From positions 1 to 53,507 of the forward strand of contig JBCDCE010000024.1 of the NCBI GenBank assembly GCA_039182515.1: a stretch of 53,507 nt of DNA, in the 5' to 3' direction. This stretch comes from JBCDCE01 sp039182515 (GTDB lineage Bacteria; Pseudomonadota; Alphaproteobacteria; Rhodobacterales; Rhodobacteraceae). The position numbers and the translations under genes were made by a program. The notes under the pieces are model-generated. The model did no database searches, was not told the DNA's origin, and worked only from the letters and a program-made list of their open reading frames with translations. This document shows positions 25,075 to 33,666 of this stretch, piece by piece; within the stretch, counting starts at the first letter, position 1; every line of letters starts with the position of its first letter.

Positions 25075-25913
25075 TGGGTTTCTCCTGCGTCGCGCATCAA
25101 ACGGTCATTACCCGCCATGCACATAAAGCGCTGGCCACGCAGACGCCCGATCAGGGTGAGCCCCACTTGCTCGGCGATCTCAACGCCCCAGGCCGTGAAG
25201 CCAGAGCGCGACACAAGGACCGGAATGCCCATCAGCGCGCATTTGATCACCATTTCTGAGGTTAACCGACCGGTTGTGTAGAGGATCTTATCATGGGCTG
25301 AGATACCCTCGCGCAGCATCCAACCCGCAACCTTATCGACTGCATTATGGCGACCGACATCTTCCATATAAACCAGCGGCTTGTCTCGCGCGCAAAGCAC
25401 GGTGCCGTGGATTGCACCAACTTCCAGATAGAGGCTTGGGGTACGGTTAATCTTTTCTGCGAGCGCGTAGAGCCACGAGCTGCGCACCTCCGCATGAGGC
25501 AATGTTAGGCCTTCAAGCCCTGCCATCATATCCCCAAAGACGGTGCCCACCGCGCAGCCAGAGGTGCGGGTTTTCTTCTCAAGTTTGGCCTCGAACTTGG
25601 TCTCGAAAGCCGTTCGTACAACCACTGCTTCGGCCTCTTCGTCATAATCCACGCCTGTGACATCGCCAGGTGCAATCATGCCTTGGTTTTTCAGAAACCC
25701 CAGGGCCAAAAGCTCAGGGTGATCACCGATGGTCATCGCTGTCACGATCTCTTGGGCGTTAAGATAAATCGTCAGGGGGCGCTCTTCGATCACCTTAAGA
25801 TCAAGCACGTTTCCTTGCGCGTCAAAACCCGAAAGTGGCCGCGATAACCGACGCGCCTCGAGATCCGGTGCGATCTGGTAACCGGATGTGTCTGTCTCAC
25901 GGGCCAATTGCAT
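25071..25913 (-). CDS. fdhD: Formate dehydrogenase sulfurtransferase FdhD
   Basis: FdhD relays sulfur from a cysteine desulfurase to the molybdenum of formate dehydrogenase and is needed for its activity. The 280-aa protein shows the family segments VVVRT, SLYLEVGAIHGT, VYMEDVGRHNAVDKVAG near residue 185 and YTTGRLTSEMVIKC near 217. The sulfur-carrying motif is CAVG with Cys120, so only the first cysteine of the CxxC pair seen in E. coli is present. It heads the operon fdhD-mobA-mobB-moeA and is divergent from azlC (104 bp gap). No formate dehydrogenase structural gene is in the window. Confidence 0.95.
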   Translation of the reverse strand: MQLARETDTSGYQIAPDLEARRLSRPLSGFDAQGNVLDLKVIEERPLTIYLNAQEIVTAMTIGDHPELLALGFLKNQGMIAPGDVTGVDYDEEAEAVVVRTAFETKFEAKLEKKTRTSGCAVGTVFGDMMAGLEGLTLPHAEVRSSWLYALAEKINRTPSLYLEVGAIHGTVLCARDKPLVYMEDVGRHNAVDKVAGWMLREGISAHDKILYTTGRLTSEMVIKCALMGIPVLVSRSGFTAWGVEIAEQVGLTLIGRLRGQRFMCMAGNDRLMRDAGETQ

Positions 25914-26017
25914 CCCCTTCAGGCCAAGGCTAGTGCTCTATGTGTCGCGCGGCGGTCAAACCCGCGCGCGCATCACCATGCTGTCTTATCAAGCGCAGTT
26001 CAACTTAGAGCCTGTTC

Positions 26018-26731
26018 ATGTCCTCCACCACCACGAAATCTGCCTATTGGGCTGGCGCGCGCGACGGAGCGCCCTTCATTTTGATTATGGCCCCTTTTGC
26101 CATGCTCTTTGGCGTGATCGCGACTGAGGCAGGCCTGAACGTGATAGAGACAATGGGCATGAGCGTGTTGATCATCGCAGGGGCTGCTCAATTCACGGCC
26201 ATTCAGCTCATGCTCGATGAAGCGCCGACCGTCATTGTGCTCATCACCGCGCTTGCCGTGAACCTGCGTATGGCCATGTATTCCGCGAGCTTTGCTCCCA
26301 TCTTGGGCAAAGCACCGCTGTGGAAACGCGCTTTGATCGCCTATTTGTTGGTGGACCAAACCTATGCTTTGAGTTCGCTGCGCTATGAAACGAAGCCTGA
26401 GGAGAGCTTAAGCGGAAAGCTGGCCTATCTTTTTGGGGTGGTCACACCTGTGGTGCCCGTTTGGTACGCGTTTTCTTACGTGGGCGCTGTGGTGGGCACA
26501 CAGATCCCAGAAAGCTATGCCTTGGATTTTGCGATCCCGATTGCCTTTCTGGCGCTCACAGGGCCTGCGCTGCGCACCTTGCCCCATGTGTTGGCGGCGC
26601 TCGTCTCTTGTGTGGGCGCACTTTTGCTTTTGTGGGTGCCGTTCAACTTGGGCCTGATCATCGCGGCCTTTTTGGCGATGATGGTGGGGGCCTATGCTGA
26701 GCTGAAATTGATGCCAAAGGCTGCGTCATGA
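26018..26731 (+). CDS. azlC: Branched-chain amino acid exporter large subunit AzlC
   Basis: This 237-aa inner-membrane protein fits AzlC, which with AzlD exports branched-chain amino acids. It carries the early APFAMLFGVIATEAGL segment, the conserved LIIAGAAQFTAIQLM and AVNLRMAMYSAS near residue 85, and about seven membrane segments in all. azlD overlaps its end by 4 bp. The substrate range of this pair cannot be told from the sequence. Confidence 0.93.
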   Translation: MSSTTTKSAYWAGARDGAPFILIMAPFAMLFGVIATEAGLNVIETMGMSVLIIAGAAQFTAIQLMLDEAPTVIVLITALAVNLRMAMYSASFAPILGKAPLWKRALIAYLLVDQTYALSSLRYETKPEESLSGKLAYLFGVVTPVVPVWYAFSYVGAVVGTQIPESYALDFAIPIAFLALTGPALRTLPHVLAALVSCVGALLLLWVPFNLGLIIAAFLAMMVGAYAELKLMPKAAS

Positions 26732-27057
26732 TCCCAGACAGCACCCCTATTTGGCTGATCATCGTCCTTTTGGGCCTCGGCACCTTCGGACTGCGATTTT
26801 CCTTTCTGGGCTTCATCGGAGACAGGCAAATGCCGCCTTGGGTGTTGCGCCATCTGCGCTACACGGCTGTTGCGGTTTTTCCGGGGCTTGTGGCGCCGAT
26901 GGTCTTTTTCCCAGAAGCAACAGGTGGCACGCCCGATCCAAGCCGATTGGCCTGTGCGGCGGTGACCTTGGGTGTGGCTTATGTGACCAAAAGCGTGCTT
27001 TGGGCCTTCATCTTGGGTGGTGCTACGCTCTACGGGCTTCTTTACCTGCTCGGCTAA
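26728..27057 (+). CDS. azlD: AzlD-type small subunit of amino acid exporter
   Basis: This 109-aa protein has four hydrophobic segments and the family pattern FGLRFSFLGFIGDRQMPPWVLRHLRYTA broken around residues 18-45 with the conserved Arg of the first loop, then PGLVAPMVF. AzlD proteins are needed by the AzlC subunit for export. The start overlaps azlC (ATGA). It converges on the lipoprotein gene with 15 bp between stops. Confidence 0.9.
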   Translation: MIPDSTPIWLIIVLLGLGTFGLRFSFLGFIGDRQMPPWVLRHLRYTAVAVFPGLVAPMVFFPEATGGTPDPSRLACAAVTLGVAYVTKSVLWAFILGGATLYGLLYLLG

Positions 27058-27072
27058 GCTGCAAACCGCTTC

Positions 27073-27672
27073 TCAAGGCTGGACGTAATCGCTGAGCGCG
27101 ATCAGTTTATCGTCGCTGTCATATTCGACGTGCACCGTTTCAACCACGCCTGGCAAAGCGCCAAATTGCGCACGCGCGGCATTGGGAAAGAAACCTGTTT
27201 TGAAGCCTTCGAAGCCCGGCAATTGCGCCAGGATCCGCGTGATGGAGAGCGCACATTGCGCCGCCGGAACTGAGCCGTTGGCCAGGGCCAACTGCAAAGC
27301 CTTCTCAGCAACCTCAGGGCTCACAACCAAACTTTGCTCCACCACCCGGTAGGTCTCGCGGGCATGAACGCCAATGTAGAAGCGCTCCAACAAAGGCGTG
27401 ACCCCAAAGACCACATCGCCCCGCTCAGCGATGGTTTCATGGGCAAAGTCGCCTGCGGGATCAAAGATCACGCGCTGCGAGCCGTTGATCAGCATGCCGA
27501 GGTGCGCGCCATAGTTCGAGCGGTTCGACACCATCGTAAAAAGCTTGATCTCAGGTGGACCGTCATGGCTGTACACCTGTTCAGCAATCATTTCAGGTGG
27601 GGAGGTTTTGGGCGTCCGTGGGCCACAGGCAGCCAAAGCCACCAGCGCCACAAGTGCCAGGATGCGGATCAA
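27073..27672 (-). CDS. Lipoprotein, possibly papain-like fold
   Basis: This 199-aa protein has a lipobox LAAC at Cys16 and should be membrane-anchored outside the cytoplasm. The mature part contains SNYGAHLGMLINGSQRVIFDPAGDFAHE and later AAQCALSITRILAQL. A His in a beta hairpin followed by a Cys at a helix start is reminiscent of circularly permuted NlpC/P60 (YiiX-like) cysteine hydrolases, but this is only a pattern guess. It ends 15 bp from azlD (convergent) and lies 4 bp after the cytochrome oxidase subunit IV gene. Confidence 0.75.
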   Translation of the reverse strand: MIRILALVALVALAACGPRTPKTSPPEMIAEQVYSHDGPPEIKLFTMVSNRSNYGAHLGMLINGSQRVIFDPAGDFAHETIAERGDVVFGVTPLLERFYIGVHARETYRVVEQSLVVSPEVAEKALQLALANGSVPAAQCALSITRILAQLPGFEGFKTGFFPNAARAQFGALPGVVETVHVEYDSDDKLIALSDYVQP

Positions 27673-27676
27673 GAGA

Positions 27677-27823
27677 TCAGCCGTTTACCAGGCCAATAAA
27701 GACCAGCAGCGCAATTGAAATGATTGCGCCCCAAGTCACCATTTTGACAAAGCCGTCAAAGGTGGCTTCCTGAACTTTGGTGTCCATGGTGCCGTGTTCG
27801 TGGTTATGCTCTTGGTCAGCCAT
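27677..27823 (-). CDS. aa3-type cytochrome c oxidase subunit IV
   Basis: This 48-aa single-span protein matches the small bacterial aa3 oxidase subunit IV: an acidic, His-rich N terminus MADQEHNHEHGTMD, then ATFDGFVKMVTWGAIISI leading into one membrane helix ending GLVNG. It decorates the haem-copper terminal oxidase; the main oxidase genes are elsewhere. The ATG was preferred to an in-frame extension of 31 codons that has no conserved look. Confidence 0.9.
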   Translation of the reverse strand: MADQEHNHEHGTMDTKVQEATFDGFVKMVTWGAIISIALLVFIGLVNG

Positions 27824-27896
27824 ACCTGAAATCCTTTTTGTTGAGCGCGGTCTACGCGATTCTGGCCGCAGATCAAGCTGCGCGAATTGGCGCAGC

Positions 27897-28352
27897 TTAG
27901 GCCTCGTCATCCTCAAGCGCCGTGGCCAGGCGGAACCCTATGCGATTGGGCTCGTCCGTCTGAACAGCTTTTGGCAGTGCGCGCAGCATCACATTTAGTT
28001 GTGTCACGTGTTGAACAAGCTGGGTTTTGGCGCCGTTGGGCTCGCTGCCATAGAAAGTCACGATGTCGGGATCAAAGTACCCAATGCCTTCAATGCGCAG
28101 CACGCCCATGTCACCGCCTGTGAAACCCATGGCGATCTCATGGTCTGCATCGAGCTGTTCTTCGAAGTTTTGGATATAAAGAACCAACCGCTCGTAGGCC
28201 CATTGCGCCGGGCTTTTAGACGTCACTGGCTTTTGCAGCTTTTCGGGCACTTCGCCTTGCTTGGCCGCTGGATCCGTATGGACTTCGCGGCGTTTGGGTG
28301 GGAGCGCTGCGCCCTCGACAGCTTCCGCGCTGGTTTTGATGTCTTGGCCCAT
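27897..28352 (-). CDS. DUF6173-like protein
   Basis: This 151-aa soluble protein has a charged, probably disordered first 50 residues and a conserved-looking core with SPAQWAYERLVLYIQNFEEQ split at residues about 47-66, then AMGFTGGDMGVLRIEGIGYFDPDIVTFYG. It resembles DUF6173, function unknown. The core is a plausible alpha-beta domain without catalytic motifs I can name. It stands 39 bp downstream of the Lrp-type gene on the same strand. Confidence 0.75.
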   Translation of the reverse strand: MGQDIKTSAEAVEGAALPPKRREVHTDPAAKQGEVPEKLQKPVTSKSPAQWAYERLVLYIQNFEEQLDADHEIAMGFTGGDMGVLRIEGIGYFDPDIVTFYGSEPNGAKTQLVQHVTQLNVMLRALPKAVQTDEPNRIGFRLATALEDDEA

Positions 28353-28391
28353 GAGCCTCCCCTTTTTCTTTGGCGACTTTTGACGGCCGCT

Positions 28392-28850
28392 CTAAATTGG
28401 CATGGCCGTCGTCGCTTTGATCTCTTCCATGACGAAACTGGCAGAAATATCTGAGACTGCAACGGCCTTGGTCAACCGTTTGTAAAAAGCATCATAAGCC
28501 GCGACATCGCGCACTTGCACGCGCAGCACATAATCAAGATCGCCGGTCATCCGAAGGGCTGCCGTGATCTCAAGCATGGAACGCACCGCCTTATCGAAAG
28601 TGGCCATCCAATCCGCATCGTGCCTATTGGTGCGCACCATCACGAGCACTTGCAAACCGCAGCCCACCTTCTGGGGGTCCACAAGCGCCACTTTACCTGT
28701 GATCACTTTTGCGTCCTGCAGAGCTTTAACCCGACGCCAGCAGGCATTGCGCGAGAGGTTCACCCGCTCGGCCAATTCGTCCATGCTCACGGTCGCGTCG
28801 CCTTGCAAAACGCGTATGATTGAGGAATCCATCTCGTCTATATAATTCAT
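28392..28850 (-). CDS. Lrp/AsnC family transcriptional regulator
   Basis: This 152-aa protein has the N-terminal helix-turn-helix (MDELAERVNLSRNACWRRVKALQ, residues about 22-44) and the C-terminal RAM effector domain with GDLDYVLRVQVRDVAAYD. Members sense amino acids and often autoregulate. The ATG giving MNYIDEMDSSIIRVLQ fits the family start; an in-frame extension upstream crosses the promoter. An inverted repeat lies in the shared region with the divergent DUF6356-like gene, a likely target. Confidence 0.92.
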   Translation of the reverse strand: MNYIDEMDSSIIRVLQGDATVSMDELAERVNLSRNACWRRVKALQDAKVITGKVALVDPQKVGCGLQVLVMVRTNRHDADWMATFDKAVRSMLEITAALRMTGDLDYVLRVQVRDVAAYDAFYKRLTKAVAVSDISASFVMEEIKATTAMPI

Positions 28851-28861
28851 ATTAGGATACT

Positions 28862-28899
28862 GTCCCAATAATATAGGTATTTTCAAGGTAATTTGGGAC
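28862..28899. promoter_or_regulatory. Inverted repeat in the Lrp divergent promoter region
   Basis: GTCCCAA and TTGGGAC are perfect inverted 7-mers whose centres are 31 bp apart, about three helical turns, and the sequence between them is AT-rich. Lrp-type octamers often bind phased half-sites, so this may be an autoregulatory site controlling both this regulator and the divergent 73-aa gene. Confidence 0.45.
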
Positions 28900-28950
28900 C
28901 TTGGCGGCGACACACAGCGCTATACTCTGTGAAACCAAATGGAGAGCCCT

Positions 28951-29172
28951 ATGCAGAGCAAACCCCAAAGCCTCGTCTCGTCCCTCTTTTTTGAGCACCC
29001 GGCAGCGGTCAACGAGACCTATTTTGAGCACATGGGCGTGGCCCTGAGGATCGCAGGCGTGTTGTTTGTGGCAGGCCTAGCCGCAGGTATTCATGCGCTC
29101 ATTCCAGGGCTCTGCAAAACCACAGCGCGGCGCAAGATCATTGCGCTTCACGACATGCTGCAAGGCAGATAG
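28951..29172 (+). CDS. DUF6356-like small membrane protein
   Basis: This 73-aa protein reads SLVSSLFFEHPAAVNETYFEH followed by one membrane helix (VALRIAGVLFVAGLAAGIHAL) and a basic C terminus, as in DUF6356. The function is unknown; the HPA.V.E.Y.EH segment before the helix is the hallmark. The second ATG is chosen because GGAGAG precedes it by 5-6 nt; the first ATG, four codons upstream, contains that site. It is divergent from the Lrp gene. Confidence 0.82.
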   Translation: MQSKPQSLVSSLFFEHPAAVNETYFEHMGVALRIAGVLFVAGLAAGIHALIPGLCKTTARRKIIALHDMLQGR

Positions 29173-29178
29173 CCGGAT

Positions 29179-30219
29179 CTAAATCGCTTGATAGAGGTAA
29201 GCGCCCTCATCGGAGAGCACCCGAGATGCACGCCCTGTTTTCCAAAGATGTTGGCAATGCGCAAAGGCTTCAACCATCGCGAGGCCATATTCGCCGCCTC
29301 GGATTTCGCGCTTAAAGAGCGGCTGGAAACACTGGCCCGCGGATTTTGGGCTGTCCAAAAACTGCTCAAGTCGGGCTAAAGCGCCGTGATGGTTGTCTAT
29401 GAGCTGTTGCATGCGCAAGGGCAGGCCCAAAAAGGGCAATTTATGCCCGCCCAACACAAAGTGCTCCGGGCGGGCCATAGATTTAAAGCGCGCGCAGCTT
29501 TCCAGCCAGTCGCCAACAGGATCCGCTTCTGGCTCGGTGGCATAGACGCCTAAGTTGGGGCTGATCGACGGCAGGATTTGATCGCCCGCGATCACGAGAT
29601 CGTCGTCCAGGCTCCAAAAAGTGGCGTGCTCAGCGGCATGGCCATGCCCGATATGCACGGCCCATTTGCGCCCGCCCATTGTGATCTCGTCACCTTGTTG
29701 CAAACGGTTGTAGCCCAGCGGCAAAAGCTTCGTGCAATCGGCAAAGTTAAACGGCCGCTCGTTTTTGCGTGTTTCAAGCACGTCGGCGTCGATGCCGGCG
29801 CGCGTCCAAAACTGTAGAGTTTCAGCTGACGGGCGGTCTTGGACATCGAGCTGCAACATGCGGGTCCAAAGATAGGCGGTTCGGGTCATCCAAAGCGAGG
29901 CGCCTTGGGTTTCCAAAAGCCAAGCCGCCATGCCCACATGATCGGGATGATGGTGGGTCACGACGCAGCGATTGATCGGCCGCCCTTGGAGCGGGCCTGC
30001 GATGAGGTTTTCCCAGAGCGCTTGCCCGCGTTTGGAGGCAAAGCCTGTATCGATGATCGTCCAACCATCGCCGTCATCGAGCGCATAGATATTCACATGG
30101 TCGAGCGCCATGGGAAGCGGCAAACGCATCCACAGGATGCCTGGCGCCACCTCTATGGCTTCGCCTTCGAGGGGTGGGGTTTCAAAAGGATAGCGGAGCT
30201 TGGCCCCAGCTTGCTCCAT
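29179..30219 (-). CDS. MBL-fold metallo-hydrolase
   Basis: This 346-aa protein belongs to the metallo-beta-lactamase fold. The zinc motif THHHPDHVG lies near residue 90; further ligands fit GHGHAAEH near 200, IAGDQILP near 220 and LGGHKLPF near 265. Substrate is not predictable; relatives include thioesterases and glyoxalase II-like enzymes. Its start overlaps the stop of the upstream acyl-CoA dehydrogenase (TAATG), so a role in acyl-CoA or thioester metabolism is an inference from context. Confidence 0.92.
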   Translation of the reverse strand: MEQAGAKLRYPFETPPLEGEAIEVAPGILWMRLPLPMALDHVNIYALDDGDGWTIIDTGFASKRGQALWENLIAGPLQGRPINRCVVTHHHPDHVGMAAWLLETQGASLWMTRTAYLWTRMLQLDVQDRPSAETLQFWTRAGIDADVLETRKNERPFNFADCTKLLPLGYNRLQQGDEITMGGRKWAVHIGHGHAAEHATFWSLDDDLVIAGDQILPSISPNLGVYATEPEADPVGDWLESCARFKSMARPEHFVLGGHKLPFLGLPLRMQQLIDNHHGALARLEQFLDSPKSAGQCFQPLFKREIRGGEYGLAMVEAFAHCQHLWKTGRASRVLSDEGAYLYQAI

Positions 30220-31922
30220 TAGGCTGCAAGCTCCTCAGCCGTGATCGACATCACGGCCTCTGCCCCATCTCGCGCGCTTGCCAAGAGCCCAACGTGCTCC
30301 GGCAAGAGCCGCTGAATATAGAAAGCCGCGAGCTTAGACCGCGCCGCATCTCCAGCCATGGCCGCTTTGAGGTGGAAGTGTCCGCCCAAGACGCGCGCAA
30401 AGCCTCTGAGGTACGGCACAGCGCCCGCAAAGCGTTCATTGAAGTCTTTTTGGCTAACCATCCACTCAGTGGTTTCGCGGAGCGTTTCTGTGGCCTGCCA
30501 GACGGCTTCTGCCAGCGCCTCATGGGTGCTGCGGGCGTCTTCCGCCTGCGCTTCAATCTCATCAAGCAGCGCAAAGGCCGCTTCGCCGCCATCCATGAGC
30601 TTGCGCGCCACCAGATCCATGGCTTGGATGCCGTTGGTGCCCTCATAGATCGCTGTCACGCGCACATCGCGGGCGTATTGCGCCGCACCTGTTTCTTCCA
30701 CAAAGCCCATGCCGCCGTGCACTTGGATGCCCGTGTTGGCCACTTCGATGCCCACGTCTGTACCAAATGACTTGGCAATGGGCGTGAGAAAGGCCGCGCG
30801 GGCTTTCCAGGCCGCCTCATCAGTCGCGTTGCCCATGTCGATCGCAACCGCACAGGCCAAAGCGATGGACCTTGCAGCGAAAGTGTCGGCTTTCATAGTG
30901 GCCAACATCCGGCGCACATCCGCGTGCTCGATGATGGCCCCAGAGCCTTCTGCGCGGCCTTGTTTGCGCTCTTGCGCATAGCCCAGTGCGTGTTGGTAGG
31001 CCCCTTCGGCAACGCCCGTGCCTTGAACGCCCACGCCCAAGCGCGCGTTGTTCATCATGGTAAACATTGCAGCCATGCCGCCGTTTTCTGGGCCGACAAG
31101 CCAGCCAGTGGCGCCGTCGTATTGCATCACGGCAGTGGGTGAGCCGTGCAGGCCAAGTTTGTGCTCTAGCGAGACCACTTTCAGCGTGTTCGCAACACCT
31201 GGGTTCCCGGCCTCATCGGGGAGCTTTTTGGGCACCATAAAGAGCGAGATGCCTTTGGTGCCCGGCACGCTATCAGGCAGGCGGGCAAGCACCAAATGGC
31301 AGATGTTTTCTGCCATGTCGTGGTCGCCCCAGGAGATGTAGATCTTCTGACCCGTGATCGCATAGGTGCCATCACCGTTGGGTTCCGCTTTCGAGCGCAA
31401 AGCACCTACGTCAGAGCCCGCTTGAGGCTCGGTGAGGTTCATCGTGCCCGACCACTCACCAGAGATCAGCTTGGGCAAGTAAAGCTCTTTGAGCGCATCG
31501 CTCGCGTGGTGCTCCAAAGCTTCGATCTGGCCTTGGGTCATTAGGGGATTAAGCTGGAGCGAGAGACAAGCAGACGCCATCATCTCATTGACGGCCGTCG
31601 TGACAGACATCGGCAGGCCCATGCCGCCATGCTCAGGCGAGGCCGCAATGCCCATCCAGCCCCCTTCGGCCAGCGCCGCGTAGCCTTCGACATACCCTGG
31701 TGAGGTGCGCACAACCCCGTTTTCAAGCTTTGCCGGATGCAGATCGCCAGGACGTTGCAAAGGGCTCAGAACCTCTTCGCAGACTTTGCCTGCCTCTGTG
31801 AGGATGGCATCGACCAAGTCTCCGTCTGCTTCAGAAAACCGCTCAGTTGCTTGCACTTTTGACAACTCAACAATTTGCTCGAGTACAAATTTATATTCGG
31901 TAACGGGTGCGCGATAAGGCAT
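30219..31922 (-). CDS. Acyl-CoA dehydrogenase with extra C-terminal domain
   Basis: This 567-aa FAD enzyme has the acyl-CoA dehydrogenase core: NLTEPQAGSDVGALRSKA near residue 160, YISWGDHD, the flavin-contacting QVHGGMGFVEE near residue 415 and the catalytic glutamate in TAIYEGTNGIQAMDL near 440, plus an additional C-terminal helical domain found in the FadE-like long form. It should oxidise acyl-CoA and donate electrons to ETF. The ATG giving MPYRAPVTEYKFVLEQI follows GGAGTGAT; a longer in-frame start lacks support. Confidence 0.94.
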   Translation of the reverse strand: MPYRAPVTEYKFVLEQIVELSKVQATERFSEADGDLVDAILTEAGKVCEEVLSPLQRPGDLHPAKLENGVVRTSPGYVEGYAALAEGGWMGIAASPEHGGMGLPMSVTTAVNEMMASACLSLQLNPLMTQGQIEALEHHASDALKELYLPKLISGEWSGTMNLTEPQAGSDVGALRSKAEPNGDGTYAITGQKIYISWGDHDMAENICHLVLARLPDSVPGTKGISLFMVPKKLPDEAGNPGVANTLKVVSLEHKLGLHGSPTAVMQYDGATGWLVGPENGGMAAMFTMMNNARLGVGVQGTGVAEGAYQHALGYAQERKQGRAEGSGAIIEHADVRRMLATMKADTFAARSIALACAVAIDMGNATDEAAWKARAAFLTPIAKSFGTDVGIEVANTGIQVHGGMGFVEETGAAQYARDVRVTAIYEGTNGIQAMDLVARKLMDGGEAAFALLDEIEAQAEDARSTHEALAEAVWQATETLRETTEWMVSQKDFNERFAGAVPYLRGFARVLGGHFHLKAAMAGDAARSKLAAFYIQRLLPEHVGLLASARDGAEAVMSITAEELAA

Positions 31923-32048
31923 GGGATCACTCCGGGTTAGCGTCTTGGCAATCACGAGACGCATAGATAGGGATCAGGTTGAGCCAAAATCTAGCAAGCG
32001 CCGCTCGCCCCGCAACTGAAACGCCGCGTCATGGCCCCGTAATCGCTT

Positions 32049-32990
32049 ATGTCTATTCCAATCTTTACAGATCCTGAGCAGGCTGCCGATCTTTTGCGCA
32101 GCGGGGCTTTGGTCGCGTTTGGCACAGAAACGGTATATGGGCTGGGCGCAGATGCGCGCTCCGATGAGGCTGTTGCAAAGATCTATTCGGCCAAATCACG
32201 GCCCATGTTTAATCCCCTGATCGCACATGTTGCGACGCTGAGCGCAGCAGAGGCCTTGATTGATCTTGGGGCGCAGGGCCGCGCTTTGGCGGAGACCTTT
32301 TGGCCTGGACCACTCACTTTGGTTGGCCCGTTGCGCGATCCTGAAGCGGTGTCTGGCCTCGTGACTGCAGGTTTGCCAACGCTTGCCGTGCGGATCCCAG
32401 ACAATGCCATGGCGCTCAAACTGCTGGAACTGGTGGACGCTCCAGTTGCAGCGCCTTCTGCGAATCCTTCCGGGAAATTGAGCCCTACAACAGCCATGCA
32501 TGTGGCCCAAGAGCTTGGACCGGAGGTCGCGGGCGTTCTGGATACGGGGCCCTGCACGGTTGGGCTTGAGTCGACCATCATATCGCTTGAAGGGGCCCCA
32601 ACGCTTTTGCGGCACGGTGGCTTACCGAATGAGGCTTTGGAAGAGGTTTTGGGACATGCGTTGCAAACTCTTGAGAAAGCACAAACTATCACAGCGCCAG
32701 GGCAATTGGCCTCGCATTACGCCCCACGGGCCGGGATCCGCTTAAACGCAATGACTGCCCAGCCGGGCGAAGCACATCTGGGCTTCGGGGAGGTGGAGGG
32801 AGACCTCAATCTTTCGCCTGATGCGGATTTAACCCAAGCAGCCAAAGCTCTTTTTGAAGCGCTCCGTCGACTCGATATAACCGGCGCAGGTGTCATTGCC
32901 GTGGCTCCTATTCCGCAGATTGGTCTTGGGCGTGCGATCAACGACCGGCTGCAACGCGCGGCTGCACCTCGTCCAGACTCTTTGGGTTAA
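32049..32990 (+). CDS. L-threonylcarbamoyladenylate synthase (Sua5/YwlC)
   Basis: This enzyme makes threonylcarbamoyl-AMP for the t6A37 tRNA modification. At 313 aa it is the long Sua5 type: the YrdC domain (residues 1-195) carries FGTETVYGLGADA and KSRPMFNPLIAHV with the nucleotide-binding basic residues, and a C-terminal Sua5 domain follows after SHYAPRAGIRL. Its stop overlaps the stop of the convergent yqgE gene within TTAA. It is divergent from the acyl-CoA dehydrogenase. Confidence 0.94.
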   Translation: MSIPIFTDPEQAADLLRSGALVAFGTETVYGLGADARSDEAVAKIYSAKSRPMFNPLIAHVATLSAAEALIDLGAQGRALAETFWPGPLTLVGPLRDPEAVSGLVTAGLPTLAVRIPDNAMALKLLELVDAPVAAPSANPSGKLSPTTAMHVAQELGPEVAGVLDTGPCTVGLESTIISLEGAPTLLRHGGLPNEALEEVLGHALQTLEKAQTITAPGQLASHYAPRAGIRLNAMTAQPGEAHLGFGEVEGDLNLSPDADLTQAAKALFEALRRLDITGAGVIAVAPIPQIGLGRAINDRLQRAAAPRPDSLG

Positions 32991-33553
32991 GCGCGACCTG
33001 CGCTTGCAGACAAAAGGCTGGGATCGATGCCATTGGCGTTTAAAACAGCGCCCCATTTTCCTGCATGATCCTCGTCAAACACAAGATCGAGCGGTGCGTC
33101 GCAGATCATCCAACCGTTGCTTGAGATCTCGTCTTCGAGCTGTCCGGGCCCCCATCCCGAATATCCTAAAGCCAAAAGGCTGGCCGTAGGACCCAAGCCC
33201 TGCGCGATGTCTTCGAGCACATCGAGTGTGGCTGTCATGCCGATTCGGCGGTCGACTTGCAGGGTCGAGGAATTGGAAACGTAGTCTGCTGAATGCAGCA
33301 CAAAGCCGCGTCCAAGCTCCACTGGGCCACCAAAGAAAACGGTAATATCCCTATGGCCTTGCACCGGCTCAATGCTGAGTTGCTTGAGCAAATCATCAAA
33401 CACGACCTCGCGGCTGGGTTTGTTAATGATAAGCCCCATCGCGCCATCGTTTGAATGTGCACAGAGATAAATCACCGAAGATTCAAACCTCGGATCCCCC
33501 ATGCCCGGCATGGCCACAAGCAGTTTACCAGTAAGATCTTGCAGGTGTTCCAT
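32987..33553 (-). CDS. YqgE/AlgH family protein
   Basis: This 188-aa protein matches YqgE/AlgH: DLTGKLLVAMPGMGDPRFESSV at the N terminus (broken at residues 5-26), GAMGLIINKP near residue 37, FFGGPVE, FVLHS, and GYSGWGPGQLEDEI near residue 140. Molecular function is unknown despite wide conservation. The start follows the family N terminus; a longer frame, with an ATG 28 codons upstream, is less likely. Confidence 0.9.
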   Translation of the reverse strand: MEHLQDLTGKLLVAMPGMGDPRFESSVIYLCAHSNDGAMGLIINKPSREVVFDDLLKQLSIEPVQGHRDITVFFGGPVELGRGFVLHSADYVSNSSTLQVDRRIGMTATLDVLEDIAQGLGPTASLLALGYSGWGPGQLEDEISSNGWMICDAPLDLVFDEDHAGKWGAVLNANGIDPSLLSASAGRA

Positions 33554-33666
33554 AGAGCCAATGTTGCCCCAGTCCCGGCCCAAAGCGCAATGGCGCTTGA
33601 GCCTCTCACGGGCTGATGTCTGACTTGTGAGTTTCATGACAGGCGAAATCGCGTAAGGAGTAAGCG

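Noticed and set aside
31940..31962. Inverted repeat GCGTCT/AGACGC between the acyl-CoA dehydrogenase and the Sua5 gene
   Set aside because: Six-bp arms with an 11-bp spacer in a GC-rich gap are expected by chance; no regulator gene is adjacent to support an operator.
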